Source: an uncultured Lachnospiraceae bacterium (GTDB lineage: Bacteria; Bacillota; Clostridia; Lachnospirales; Lachnospiraceae). From it: a DNA stretch of 64,000 nt. Numbering within the stretch: the stretch's first letter is position 1; every line of letters starts with the position of its first letter. The stretch is from positions 1 through 64,000 of the forward strand of contig ONBT01000005.1 in assembly GCA_900316075.1 (NCBI GenBank). Reading direction: 5' to 3'. Position numbers and translations under genes: made by a program. Shown piece by piece: positions 1 to 8,400 of the stretch. Below the pieces are notes generated by a model. It did no database searches. It saw nothing but the letters and a program-made list of their open reading frames with translations, and was not told the origin of the DNA.

Positions 1-10
1 TTTCGTCCAT
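1..10 (-). CDS. frr: Start of probable ribosome recycling factor gene (truncated by window)
   Basis: Only the first three codons are inside the window (Met-Asp-Glu, ATG at 10-8). A good ribosome binding site, GAGGAG, lies 5 to 6 bases upstream. The identity is inferred from position: frr normally follows pyrH in the rpsB-tsf-pyrH-frr order of Clostridia and usually starts with Met-Asp/Asn-Glu. Sequence to the left of the window would settle it. Confidence 0.55.
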
Positions 11-26
11 AGTTTCTCCTCAATAT

Positions 27-725
27 TCAAGCCGTGATAACGGTTCCGTTGAAGTCCTTCCCCTCTGCCGCATGAAGGATGCCGCCCTCTTCCGCCAGAG
101 CGAAGACATACATAGGCATGTGGTTTTCCATGCAGAGGATGGAAGCCGTGAGGTCGATGACCCCCAGCTGCTTGTCCACGACTTCATTGATGGAAAGGGA
201 GTCGTAGCGGACTGCCGAAGGGTCCTTGGCCGGGTCGGCATTATATACCCCGTCGATGGCCTTGGCCAGAAGGATTCCGTCTGCCTCGATTTCGATGGCC
301 CGGAGGACCGTAGCCGTATCCGTCGAGAAATAGGGGTGGCCTGTTCCGCCGGCAAAGAAGACAATCTTCCCTGCGGAAAGAGCAGCCACTGCCGCGTCCT
401 TGGAGAAAAGGGTCGTAAAAGCCCCGACCGTAAAGGGAGTCATAATCTCCGTCTCAAGGCCGACCGACCGCATGATTTCGGATACGTAGATACAGTTCAT
501 GACCGTGGCCAGCATGCCAATCTGGTCTGCCTTCGTCCGGTCAATCTTCTCGGATGTCCGGCCCCGCCAGAAATTCCCGCCGCCAATGACAATGGCGACT
601 TCCGTTCCGGCATCGCATAAGGCCTTCACTTCCAGAGCCACCTTCTCGCAGGTCGCCTCATCAAAGCCCCGTTTCTTTTCACCGGCAAGGGCTTCGCCGG
701 AGAGTTTTAAGAGTATGCGTTTCAT
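27..725 (-). CDS. pyrH: UMP kinase (uridylate kinase)
   Basis: Phosphorylates UMP to UDP with ATP in pyrimidine nucleotide synthesis; cytosolic hexamer of the amino-acid-kinase family. The 232-aa protein has the expected length. It begins MKRILLKLSGEAL (phosphate-binding loop), has the glycine-rich GGGNFWRG stretch near residue 48 and the GTGHPYFSTDT signature near residue 127, followed by a DGVY motif. Its ATG overlaps the stop codon of the bactofilin gene (TGATG), so the two are probably translationally coupled. The next gene downstream is probably frr. Confidence 0.97.
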   Translation of the reverse strand: MKRILLKLSGEALAGEKKRGFDEATCEKVALEVKALCDAGTEVAIVIGGGNFWRGRTSEKIDRTKADQIGMLATVMNCIYVSEIMRSVGLETEIMTPFTVGAFTTLFSKDAAVAALSAGKIVFFAGGTGHPYFSTDTATVLRAIEIEADGILLAKAIDGVYNADPAKDPSAVRYDSLSINEVVDKQLGVIDLTASILCMENHMPMYVFALAEEGGILHAAEGKDFNGTVITA

Positions 726-1537
726 CAGGCGAATACGCTTTCAACATCGACATCGGCGTATTCCTGAGAGCAGAAGCCCTGGATGACAGCGCCGTTGTTG
801 ATCTGTACGGAACGGGACTTGATATTTCCCATGACAACTGCGGAGGTGTCGACGACAACAGGTCCCTGGACATCGATATCACCCTTGACCGCACCTGCGA
901 TGACAGCGGATGTAGCCGTGATGTTTCCGATGATAACACTTCCGACACCGACCTTGACCGTACCTTCGGAGGTGACTTCACCCTCGATCTTCGCAGCGTC
1001 TGCGAAGAACTCGCTCGAAGAGCTGTTTCCGTTCACGGTACCGGTGATGGTCAGCTTGCCGTTGCAGGTGACGTTGCCGTTGATCAGGCCTTCTACATCG
1101 ATGGAGCCCGTAGATGTGAGATCACCGGTAATGGTCATGCCGGCCGTAATCACTGCCTTCTCGTCGCTGACTTCCTTGGAAGGAGCCGCAGCAGGCATCT
1201 CAACGGGTGCCTGGCTCATCGTACCTGTGCTTGTAAGTTCGCTGTCCATCTTCTTCTCCTCAGATATAGTAGTTTTCTTGCTGTAATCCGCTTCTTGTGA
1301 CTTTGCCGTATGCAGGCTGCCGAGAGCGCTCTCTGCTGGAGCGGGAGCTGCTTCCTCTTCCTCAATGCCGGAAATATCGGCTGCCTGAATTTTCTCTTTC
1401 TTCGAGGTCCCGTTCTTCACGGATGCGGGAGTCGTCTCCCGGCCGTTCGCGTCCACCTTCTTCGAAACCTGCTCCAAAAGGCCGTCCAGCTTGTTCAGCT
1501 CGTCCTGAACATTGATATCGCTGGAATCGGTATCCAA
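725..1537 (-). CDS. Bactofilin (polymer-forming cytoskeletal protein), uncertain 5' end
   Basis: Bactofilins assemble without nucleotide into filaments at the inner membrane and often guide cell-wall enzymes. The C-terminal half (about residues 130-260) is the bactofilin beta-helix: short repeats such as GLINGNVTCNGKLTITG and GNIKSRSVQINNGAVIQG. The N-terminal half is polar and low in complexity. The only usable start in frame is a TTG at 1537 without a clear ribosome site. The frame stays open upstream to 1657 with no ATG, GTG or TTG, and that stretch encodes DFKEDFSDAVDELIPG, which from memory resembles the usual bactofilin N-terminus. The true start may therefore have been lost or shifted. 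It follows a polysaccharide deacetylase, a fitting cell-wall partner. Confidence 0.85.
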   Translation of the reverse strand: MDTDSSDINVQDELNKLDGLLEQVSKKVDANGRETTPASVKNGTSKKEKIQAADISGIEEEEAAPAPAESALGSLHTAKSQEADYSKKTTISEEKKMDSELTSTGTMSQAPVEMPAAAPSKEVSDEKAVITAGMTITGDLTSTGSIDVEGLINGNVTCNGKLTITGTVNGNSSSSEFFADAAKIEGEVTSEGTVKVGVGSVIIGNITATSAVIAGAVKGDIDVQGPVVVDTSAVVMGNIKSRSVQINNGAVIQGFCSQEYADVDVESVFA

Positions 1538-1610
1538 AGGTACTTCACTGCTGGTCTTGTTTTCTGCTTCGACATCCCCGCTGTCGCCGGGAATGAGCTC
1601 ATCGACCGCG

Positions 1611-2543
1611 TCAGAGAAGTCCTCCTTGAAATCCTGTGTCCTTGCTGATTGGCAGAATCAGTGCTCCTTTCGCCTGCAGATCCTGGATCAGAGTCGGCAG
1701 GGATTCCACCGTCTTTTCCTTGTCTGCGGCGTCGTGCATCAATACGACCGACGTTTTGTATTTTACCACATCACTCATGACATTTTCAATAAGGTCGTCC
1801 GTGGTGTAAGCCTGGGTCGTGGCGTCCCCGTTGGCGACATTCCAGTCGTAGTAGGTGACATTCTGGGTGTTCAAAAATCGGATGAACTCGGCCATGTCCG
1901 TATTGGAGACCTTGTTCGAAGAGCCGCCCGGAAAGCGGTAATAGAAGCAGTCCACCCCGGTCGTGTCATAGATCAGATTCTGAATCTGGGTGAAATCGGC
2001 CTCAAAGGCCGCCTCCGAAGAGTAGATCTGGCTGTAGTCATGGCTGAAGGAATGCATGCCGATGGTGTGGCCCTCGTCCACGATCCGCTTCATGGCGGCT
2101 TTTGAAGCATCGTCTGTCTTTCCCGTCACAAAAAAAGTAGCCTTGACGCCATAGTCGTCAAGGATATCCAGAATCTTGTCCGTATTCGTGGAAGGCCCGT
2201 CGTCGAAGGTCAGGTAGACCTTCAGGATGTCGTCTTCCCCGGCGAGGTTTTCCTCTGCGGTCTTTGTATCGGCTACGAGGGTGCCGGAATCCATGTCCGC
2301 TTCCTGAGCCGCCGCCTCCGCCTTCGAGGTCTCAAGACTCGTAACCTTCTGTCCTAAGGACTTCAGCTCCCGCTGCAGGGAAAATACGGAAATTCCCAGA
2401 AGGGCAATGGCCACGATGGAGACAATGATATAAAAAATGAGAAAGTAGACGATGGCCATCTTCATCCGATGGACCCTCTTCCTCTTGTCCCTCTGCCTCT
2501 TCAGGACTTCCTGTTCGGTTGTGTCTGCTGTTGTATCGCTCAT
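1611..2543 (-). CDS. Membrane-anchored polysaccharide (NodB-type) deacetylase
   Basis: Predicted to remove acetyl groups from peptidoglycan or another cell-wall glycan. Residues 1-25 are a basic cytosolic tail, about 27-52 a single membrane segment, then a short coiled coil and linker, and a NodB domain from about residue 110. All five NodB motifs are visible: TFDDGPS (catalytic base and metal Asp), HSFSHDY (metal His), RFPGGSSN, DWNVANGD and LMHDA. It is therefore probably active. It lies between tsf and pyrH with bactofilin, which is not the usual content of that operon. No convincing ribosome site precedes ATG 2543, so the exact start is uncertain. Confidence 0.93.
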   Translation of the reverse strand: MSDTTADTTEQEVLKRQRDKRKRVHRMKMAIVYFLIFYIIVSIVAIALLGISVFSLQRELKSLGQKVTSLETSKAEAAAQEADMDSGTLVADTKTAEENLAGEDDILKVYLTFDDGPSTNTDKILDILDDYGVKATFFVTGKTDDASKAAMKRIVDEGHTIGMHSFSHDYSQIYSSEAAFEADFTQIQNLIYDTTGVDCFYYRFPGGSSNKVSNTDMAEFIRFLNTQNVTYYDWNVANGDATTQAYTTDDLIENVMSDVVKYKTSVVLMHDAADKEKTVESLPTLIQDLQAKGALILPISKDTGFQGGLL

Positions 2544-2552
2544 GAATAAATA

Positions 2553-2616
2553 ATAACAAAAAATGTGCTATATGACGAGGAAACCTCTGTTCGAGTGAGC
2601 TTCGCCATATAACACA
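2553..2616 (-). terminator. Intrinsic terminator after tsf
   Basis: Complementary arms at 2605-2616 and 2563-2574 (12 bp, one G-U) enclose a long loop, followed in transcription by TTTTTTGTTATT. It lies just after the tsf stop and just before the deacetylase start, so the inserted deacetylase-bactofilin pair may depend on readthrough or an unseen promoter. Confidence 0.65.
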
Positions 2617-2636
2617 TATGAAATCAGAATAAAAGA

Positions 2637-3572
2637 TTATCCGTTGATCTGCTTTGCAACTTCCTCTGCAAAGTTCTCATTCTTCTTCTCGATGCCTTCG
2701 CCGGTCTCGAAACGAACGAACTCAACGATGGAAAGGTCGGTGCCCTCAGCCTTGGCAACAGTCTCAAGATACTTGCCTACAGACTGCTTGCCGTCCTCAG
2801 CCTTGACATAGATCTGGTCCATGAGGCAGACTTCCTTGAGTTCCTTGGAAATCCGGCCCTTGACCATGCCTTCCTTGACATTCTGAGGCTTCTGGGACTC
2901 CTTGGGGTCGTTTTCGATCTGGGCCATGATGATTTCCCGCTCATGATCGAGGAATTCCTGATCTACGTCCTTGTCGCTGACGTACTTGGGGTTCATGGCA
3001 GCTACCTGCATAGCTACGTTTGTAAGGGCTTCCTTGACGCCGTCGGTGACATTGGCTGCCTTTGCATGTACAAGGACAGCGATACGGCCGCCGCCGTGTA
3101 CGTAGGAAACGACTGCCCCGTCATCGGCAGTGATCTGCTTGAATCGGCGGATGGAAAGGTTCTCGCTGATGACAGCGATTTCGTCTGTCAGAGCTTCCTT
3201 GACGGTCTTAGAAGGATCGGACTCCCACTTATCAGCAAAGAATCCGTCCATATCGGTAGCGCTGGTGTGCAGGGCCTGGAGAGCTACAGCATGAACATAA
3301 GCCTTGAAATCAGCGTTGTTTGCAACGAAATCGGTCTCGGAATTGACCTCGACTACAGCGGCCTTGTTGCCGTCAAGAGCGACATCACAGAGACCCTCTG
3401 CAGCGATCCGGCCGGCCTTCTTCTCAGCCTTTGCCTGACCGTTCTTGCGAAGATACTCGATTGCTTCATCATAATCGCCGTTGGACTCGGTGAGGGCCTT
3501 CTTGCACTCCATCATGCCAGCGCCGGTCTCATCGCGGAGCTGCTTAACGAGTTTTGCGGAAACTTCTGCCAT
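2637..3572 (-). CDS. tsf: Translation elongation factor Ts
   Basis: Exchanges GDP for GTP on EF-Tu. The 311-aa protein starts MAEVSAKLVKQLRDETGAGM and has the conserved MECKKAL stretch and the TDFVANN motif that contacts EF-Tu. Start chosen at 3572, where GGAGG lies 9 bases upstream; the frame is open further upstream, but those 14 codons lack a ribosome site. It follows rpsB by 90 bases, the standard bacterial pair. Confidence 0.98.
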   Translation of the reverse strand: MAEVSAKLVKQLRDETGAGMMECKKALTESNGDYDEAIEYLRKNGQAKAEKKAGRIAAEGLCDVALDGNKAAVVEVNSETDFVANNADFKAYVHAVALQALHTSATDMDGFFADKWESDPSKTVKEALTDEIAVISENLSIRRFKQITADDGAVVSYVHGGGRIAVLVHAKAANVTDGVKEALTNVAMQVAAMNPKYVSDKDVDQEFLDHEREIIMAQIENDPKESQKPQNVKEGMVKGRISKELKEVCLMDQIYVKAEDGKQSVGKYLETVAKAEGTDLSIVEFVRFETGEGIEKKNENFAEEVAKQING

Positions 3573-3628
3573 TATTTTTTCCTCCGTTTTCAAAAGCAGG
3601 CCCCCGAAGCGCATCCGCCCCAGAGGTC

Positions 3629-3642
3629 TACATTATTCATAA
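3629..3642 (-). repeat. Copy of the dispersed 19-bp intergenic repeat (partial)
   Basis: Plus strand reads TACATTATTCATAA, complementary to the copy at 4641-4660. The two copies flank rpsB. Confidence 0.6.
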
Positions 3643-3662
3643 AGTAATATTCTGTCGATGAC

Positions 3663-4391
3663 TCAGGCCTCGGCTGCTTCTTCCTTGTCGGCTGCCTTTG
3701 CCTCTTCAACGCCCTGCTTTGCCTCGATGACAGCGTCTGCCATGGTGGAGGTCAGGAGCTTTACGGCGCGGATGGCGTCGTCGTTGCCGGGGATGATGTA
3801 GTCCAGCTCATCGGGGTCTGCGTTGGAATCTGCGATGCCTACGATGGTAAGGCCCAGAGCCCGTGCCTCGGAAACGCAGATATGCTCCTTCTTGGGGTCT
3901 ACGACGAAGATGCAGTCAGGAAGATGCTTCATCTCCTTGATACCGCCGATATTCTTCTCAAGCTTCTCCTGCTCTTTCTTCAGGAGCATGACTTCCTTCT
4001 TGGGAAGGGCATCAAAAGTGCCGTCCTCAGCCATCTTCTCAATCTTCTTGAGACGGGCAATCCGGGTCTCGATGGTCTTGAAGTTCGTCAGCATACCGCC
4101 GAGCCAGCGCTGGTTGACATAGTACATACCGCAGCGCTCAGCCTCTTCCTTGATGGTCTCCTGGGCCTGCTTCTTCGTGCCTACGAAGAGAACGGTTCCG
4201 CCCTGGGCAACGATGTCGAAGATGGCGTTGTAGGCGTCGTCAACCATGCCTACGGTCTTCTGCAGGTCGATGATGTGGATGCCGTTCCGCTCCGTGAAGA
4301 TGTAGGGAGCCATCTTGGGGTTCCACCGGCGGGTCTGATGACCGAAGTGTACGCCTGCTTCGAGAAGCTGCTTCATTGATAATACGCTCAT
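3663..4391 (-). CDS. rpsB: 30S ribosomal protein S2
   Basis: Structural protein of the small ribosomal subunit. The 242-aa product has the family hallmarks [22 protein letters not shown] at its start (residues 6-27), GTKKQAQ and the [11 protein letters not shown] motif. The ribosome site AAGGAAGG lies in the loop of a small AACC/GGTT hairpin just before ATG 4391. A dedicated promoter with a leader of about 190 bases precedes it, so its expression is at least partly separate from the fla/che locus upstream. Confidence 0.98.
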   Translation of the reverse strand: MSVLSMKQLLEAGVHFGHQTRRWNPKMAPYIFTERNGIHIIDLQKTVGMVDDAYNAIFDIVAQGGTVLFVGTKKQAQETIKEEAERCGMYYVNQRWLGGMLTNFKTIETRIARLKKIEKMAEDGTFDALPKKEVMLLKKEQEKLEKNIGGIKEMKHLPDCIFVVDPKKEHICVSEARALGLTIVGIADSNADPDELDYIIPGNDDAIRAVKLLTSTMADAVIEAKQGVEEAKAADKEEAAEA

Positions 4392-4580
4392 AGTAACCTT
4401 CCTTTCGGTTATGCTTCCACACCCGTCGTCTGACCGGACTTACCCTGATGTTCGGACAGCGCAGCCTGTCTCCTGACGGAAGACGGTTCTGTGCGCAGGG
4501 CACCGATTCGGTCATCGGGATGTGTGAAATGTATATTCCCCTTCTGCACCCGCAAAAGGGCAGTCTGCGACCGCAAACCT
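4392..4580 (-). promoter_or_regulatory. Leader of rpsB mRNA with small hairpins
   Basis: About 190 bases without a gene lie between the rpsB promoter and its ATG. The minus strand holds GACAG...CTGTC around 4463-4478 and an AACC/GGTT hairpin that presents the ribosome site. A role as an autoregulatory r-protein leader is only an inference; I do not match it to a named family. Confidence 0.35.
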
Positions 4581-4585
4581 TCGGT

Positions 4586-4614
4586 ATATTAGCACAAAAG
4601 AAGAGCCCGCGCAA
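4586..4614 (-). promoter_or_regulatory. rpsB: Sigma-A promoter of rpsB
   Basis: Minus strand TTGCGC (4614-4609), 17-base spacer, then TAATAT (4591-4586) preceded by TGC, an extended -10. The -35 element is part of the terminator hairpin of the preceding gene. Confidence 0.6.
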
Positions 4615-4634
4615 GGAGAATTTTGCGAGGCTCT
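4602..4634 (-). terminator. Intrinsic terminator of the fla/che locus
   Basis: Arms AGAGCC (4634-4629) and GGCTCT (4607-4602) with an inner CGCAA/TTGCG pairing, then TCTTTTG. It follows the MltG-like gene and overlaps the rpsB promoter. Confidence 0.65.
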
Positions 4635-4640
4635 CCTGTC

Positions 4641-4660
4641 TTATGAATAATGTAAAAACA
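4641..4660 (+). repeat. Copy of the dispersed 19-bp intergenic repeat
   Basis: TTATGAATAATGTAAAAACA, one base longer than the consensus. Pairs with the opposite copy at 3629-3642 across rpsB. Confidence 0.65.
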
Positions 4661-4701
4661 CCAACTCTTCCGCAGGCTTTCATCTGCTGTGAAAAGCCTT
4701 A

Positions 4702-5457
4702 TTACCTGTGGCTGCTGATGGCGTTGGCGATCTTCTCGAAGCTGGCCCCCTCGGGAATCTGGAAGGTCCCGGCCCGGATGCGGGCGTCGTAGCCCCCCTG
4801 CTCGAGAAAGTCGTTGAAGGCGATAGGGTCCGTGATGAGGCCTGCCCGGTAGAGATTCTCCGCCACCTTGGCCGAATCCTGTCCGGCCGTAATCGTAATC
4901 GATACCGTTCCGGTCGGGGCCGCGGAAGTCGAAGAAGAATCCGTCCCGGTGTTTCCCTTGTAGGCGGCAGAGGCATCGGAAGTGCCGTTCTCCAGGGCCT
5001 TTTCGGCAGCCGCCGCATCCGCCTCGGCCTGCTGGGCAGTAAGCGTCTGCGTATCGGTACCTGCAGAAGAATCCGTCCCGGAAGCATCAGCAGTTGCATC
5101 TGTCCCGTTTGCCGAATCCGCTGTCGAATCTGTGCCAGAGGTATCCGCCGTACTATCCGTGCCGGCACCATCCGTTCCGGAAGCTGCATCTGTCCCGGAC
5201 GTATCCGTTCCGCTATCGGTGTCGCCACCCCCGCTCGCTTCGCTCGCGGAGTCTCCGTCCGCCGCCACCGACCCGTCGGTCGTGACCGCTGCCCCGCTCT
5301 CCACGGAGGAAGCATCCACCATGCCGAGTTTTGCGGCCTGCCGCTTGATTTCCTCATCGGAAAGGGTCGGTTTTTCAAAAAGGAGGGCAATCGTAAATAT
5401 AAGGGCCGTCACCAGAATGCCAAGACCCATGCCCCGCAGGGTATACTTCCGCTTCAT
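4702..5457 (-). CDS. MltG/YceG-like membrane protein lacking the catalytic domain
   Basis: A 251-aa protein with an N-terminal membrane segment (about residues 9-28), then a linker of about 150 residues made almost only of Ser, Thr, Asp, Ala and Gly. A short C-terminal region (about residues 178-251: VSITITAGQDSAKVAENLYR, GLITDPIAFNDFL, AGTFQIPEGASFEKIANAI) resembles the LysM-like part of the endolytic transglycosylase MltG. The lytic domain of MltG is absent, so this may bind glycan outside the membrane but should not cut it. It is the last gene of the fla/che locus. Its ATG overlaps the stop of the DUF6115 gene by 4 bases. Confidence 0.8.
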   Translation of the reverse strand: MKRKYTLRGMGLGILVTALIFTIALLFEKPTLSDEEIKRQAAKLGMVDASSVESGAAVTTDGSVAADGDSASEASGGGDTDSGTDTSGTDAASGTDGAGTDSTADTSGTDSTADSANGTDATADASGTDSSAGTDTQTLTAQQAEADAAAAEKALENGTSDASAAYKGNTGTDSSSTSAAPTGTVSITITAGQDSAKVAENLYRAGLITDPIAFNDFLEQGGYDARIRAGTFQIPEGASFEKIANAISSHR

Positions 5458-6224
5458 GAGGCACTCCCTTCCGGGGCCTCGAAACGGTCAAGGACCAGAC
5501 GGACCTCCCCCAGGCCGCAGCCCAGTTTTTTGGCAATTTCAATTTCGGAAAGGCCGTCTTTTTTCGCAGAGAGAATCTTTTCCCGAAGAGAGCTCCCCTC
5601 CTGCTCTTCCTCTGTCTCTTCAGCGTCCGTGCTTCCTTCCGCTTCGAGACGGTTTTTGAAGGCCTCCTTCAGGGAAGCCACGTCTTCCTTGGCCTTGGAC
5701 TCGGCAGAAAGGCGCTCCTTCTCGGCCGCCGCTTCTTTTTCAATCTCCTCCTGCCGCTCTTCAGCGATGACCTTCTCATCGGAAAGCTTCTTAAGCTGGG
5801 CGTCCACCGAAGCCTTCATGGCCGTAAGCTTTTTCTCGGTCTCCGCCAGCTCGGCCGCCTGCTCATCCAGCTTCTGCTGCTTGTCGTTCAAACGGTTATA
5901 GAGAAACATGACCTCGTCGTGGGACTTGTTCATGGAGGAAAGAACCGTGTCCGAGAACTCGTTCATGGAAAGGAGCTTGTCGTTCGTGTCCCGGTCCGTG
6001 GCCCGCTCGATTTCGGCAACGGCATCGTCGGTCTTTTCCTGGATGCGGGAATCGATGTCTCCCTCGGCCGCGGAGAGTTCCTTCTCAAGAATAATCTTCA
6101 CTTCCTTCTCGGAGAGCTTGTGGATATAGTCCACGTCCGAGGAAGAGAGCTTCTCCGAGACGAAGAAGCTGGCCGCAAGGAGCCCGGCACCCGCTATGAG
6201 AAGTATGATTTCCAGTGCTGTCAT
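5454..6224 (-). CDS. DUF6115 family membrane-anchored coiled-coil protein
   Basis: Function unknown. The 256-aa protein starts with one membrane segment (MTALEIILLIAGAGLLAASF), followed by about 150 residues of charged coiled coil and an acidic linker. The C-terminus (about residues 213-245) has helix-turn-helix character: EIEIAKKLGCGLGEVRLVLD. Start set at 6224 with AGGAAA upstream; the frame continues 32 codons further, but without a ribosome site. From memory, proteins of this type follow fapA in many Lachnospiraceae flagellar loci, which suggests a structural or regulatory role there. Confidence 0.8.
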   Translation of the reverse strand: MTALEIILLIAGAGLLAASFFVSEKLSSSDVDYIHKLSEKEVKIILEKELSAAEGDIDSRIQEKTDDAVAEIERATDRDTNDKLLSMNEFSDTVLSSMNKSHDEVMFLYNRLNDKQQKLDEQAAELAETEKKLTAMKASVDAQLKKLSDEKVIAEERQEEIEKEAAAEKERLSAESKAKEDVASLKEAFKNRLEAEGSTDAEETEEEQEGSSLREKILSAKKDGLSEIEIAKKLGCGLGEVRLVLDRFEAPEGSAS

Positions 6225-6294
6225 ATGGTTTCCTGAATTTCTGCTATACAAAAATATAGAGGGGCTGCCCAAAAGCTGCCTCTCAAAAAGTCGC

Positions 6295-6621
6295 TTAAAT
6301 CTTGATATCGAAGGAGCCATGGGGATTCTTCACGGTCACGGACCCGTCCGGAAGGACTTCGTGCTTCTTCTTTTCCTTCTTCTTGCCGGGTTCGTAGCCG
6401 GAGCCGTTTCCACCTTCCGCGTCCGCATTGATCTGGGGCCCGCTTTCAGCCGCGTCCGACCGCTCATTGACCCGGGTCCCGGCCTCCTGAGTCTCCCGCT
6501 CGAAGACGACCGCGATATTCTGCTGCTGCACCTGAGGCTGTTCCTTGACCTGATTGTTCTGGTTCTGGGCCTCCGGCGTATTCTGGATCATTCCGTTGAA
6601 GTCGACCGGGCGAATGGACAT
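6295..6621 (-). CDS. Small conserved flagellar-locus protein, function unknown
   Basis: A 108-aa hydrophilic protein with no membrane segment or recognisable domain. It starts MSIRPVDFNGMIQ, has a Gln/Asn-rich middle (about residues 15-36), a Gly/Lys-rich linker, and ends HEVLPDGSVTVKNPHGSFDI. A compact conserved start and end with a variable middle is typical of small proteins between fapA and the DUF6115 gene in related species, as I recall. A scaffold or adaptor role is only a guess. Confidence 0.75.
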   Translation of the reverse strand: MSIRPVDFNGMIQNTPEAQNQNNQVKEQPQVQQQNIAVVFERETQEAGTRVNERSDAAESGPQINADAEGGNGSGYEPGKKKEKKKHEVLPDGSVTVKNPHGSFDIKI

Positions 6622-6688
6622 AGGCTGCTGCTCCTATATACTAAGTCCCGACAGGACATATAAAACCGCCCTGCCGGGATTTTAGGAA

Positions 6689-8287
6689 TTATAAGTTCGA
6701 TACCGTAATCTCTCCGTTCTTCTTCTCGAAGCGGCAGAAGGACCGCTTGTCCTTCGTGGTCTTCGAGAGGTCGGAAATGCAGATGGTGACTCCCGGAAAG
6801 ATGTCCCGCCGCACGTCCACGCAGGCGTGCTTGGAATAGAGGAGCTCCTGGTGGAGGCCGTTGAACTCGACCCGGTCCTTCTGCAGGGTTTCCTTGGCCT
6901 CGTTCAGTTCCGTCAACAGGCGGTTCATATAGACCAGATTCTTCTGGTCCAGCTCCAGACCCTTCGAGATGTAGCCCCGGTAGGTCTGCAGGACGGGATT
7001 GATCTTCGCGATCTTCTGATTCAGCCCGGCAATTTCCTTCTGCAGGGCCAGATACCGTTCCTTCTTGTCGGGTGCCATGCCGACCTCGATGCGGGTCAGG
7101 GCCCCCATGGCGGATCCTATGGTCTGCGAAGACACCTTGCCGCCGGCCCGGATGACGCCGCCGGAAATGAAGCCCTTGCGCTCTTCGACCAGAATGTCCC
7201 CGCCGGCATTGACTTCGGAATAGATGATGGAGCCGGTCTCCACATAGCCCCCGGCAAAGACCTTGGCATTCTCGATGAACTTCGTCATGATATTGCCCCG
7301 GGCTTCGAGGATGCCCCGGTTTTTCCCGTGGATGCCGCACTTGACAATGATCTGGCCCCCGGCCCGGACATAGGCGTCCTCGACGACCCCGTCCACGACG
7401 ACGTCTCCGAGGGCTTCCACCGTGAAGCCGCCCCGGACAGAGCCTACGACATGGACATTGCCCCGGTAGCGGATATTGCCAGTGGAATTGTCCACATCGG
7501 CCGGAACCTCATAGACATCCGAAACGAAGACCTGGGTTCCGTAGAGAGAGACATGGCCGTTGACCTTGGAAAAGATTTCGGTCTTGTCCTCGCTGATTTC
7601 GATATTCTTGCCGAACTCCAGGTGCTTGGCCCGGACCTGCCGGGTGGGAATGGTCTTGCCGTTTATGTCCTTGCCGGCATCGCCCCGATCGGCGGGAATA
7701 AGGCGGGCCAGAAGGTCGCCCTCCCGGACTTCATTGATGGTGTTCAGGTTCCGGTAGTCAACGGACCCATCCTCATTGTGCTTGGGCTTGAGGGAAGGAT
7801 TGGTATTAAAGAAGTAGGTAATGGAAGCGTCCCGGCCCGGACGGGGAATGTCTCCCTGGGCAAAAACATAGTCGGTGCAGTAGCAGCGGTCCGAAGCAAA
7901 GGACAGCATGGCGTCCTGGTCCAGACCGTAGACAATGCCCATCTGGGATAGCTGGCCGATGATATCCCGGGTCTCCATGACCTTGCCGCCGAAAGAAGGC
8001 GGCATGAAGCGGCAGGTGGCCTTCATGCGGTCCAGAGACACTTTGACGGTCATCCGTTCCTGGCACTCGAGTCCGCCGGCATAGCCCACGGACATGGTCT
8101 CCTCGGAATCTGTCTCGAGGTAGTCCGCCAGAGCCTTGCGGTCATAATTCTCGTAGCCCTCGTAGCGGAGGTAGTCGTCAGCTTCCTTGAAGGACAGCTT
8201 CTGCCCGCCCTCCCGTGCGGGATGGATATGGCAGATGGTCTCGTCCGTGCGGACCTCTAATTGTATGTATGCATTGATCTGCGGCAT
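6689..8287 (-). CDS. fapA: FapA family protein (DUF342)
   Basis: A 532-aa cytosolic protein of the FapA (flagellar assembly protein A) family. An N-terminal domain (residues 1-170) with GDIPRPGRDASITYFF is followed by glycine-rich parallel beta-helix repeats (about 240-400: DVVVDGVVEDAYVRAGGQII, GILEARGNI, FISGGVIRAGGKV), a coiled coil (about 405-480) and a small C-terminal beta domain. The beta-helix resembles bactofilin. The family is linked to flagellar placement or assembly in other bacteria; its exact role is unclear. It directly follows sigD. Confidence 0.9.
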   Translation of the reverse strand: MPQINAYIQLEVRTDETICHIHPAREGGQKLSFKEADDYLRYEGYENYDRKALADYLETDSEETMSVGYAGGLECQERMTVKVSLDRMKATCRFMPPSFGGKVMETRDIIGQLSQMGIVYGLDQDAMLSFASDRCYCTDYVFAQGDIPRPGRDASITYFFNTNPSLKPKHNEDGSVDYRNLNTINEVREGDLLARLIPADRGDAGKDINGKTIPTRQVRAKHLEFGKNIEISEDKTEIFSKVNGHVSLYGTQVFVSDVYEVPADVDNSTGNIRYRGNVHVVGSVRGGFTVEALGDVVVDGVVEDAYVRAGGQIIVKCGIHGKNRGILEARGNIMTKFIENAKVFAGGYVETGSIIYSEVNAGGDILVEERKGFISGGVIRAGGKVSSQTIGSAMGALTRIEVGMAPDKKERYLALQKEIAGLNQKIAKINPVLQTYRGYISKGLELDQKNLVYMNRLLTELNEAKETLQKDRVEFNGLHQELLYSKHACVDVRRDIFPGVTICISDLSKTTKDKRSFCRFEKKNGEITVSNL

Positions 8288-8400
8288 ATCTGGCTGTCTG
8301 CCTTTCCTGGCAAAGCAAAATATCAGAAGAATACAAAAGTCTCTGGGCTACGGAAATAAGCAGTTTCTCCTTCCGTGTCACCTGAAATGAAGAATCTGCT

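Noticed and set aside
1600..1630. RF2-like +1 frameshift joining deacetylase and bactofilin (AAGGAGG before CTTCTCTGAC)
   Set aside because: The geometry resembles prfB, but re-pairing of the Leu tRNA from CUC to UCU is poor, the AAGGAGGAC encodes the conserved Lys-Glu-Asp, and the fusion would put a cytosolic bactofilin behind an extracellular domain.
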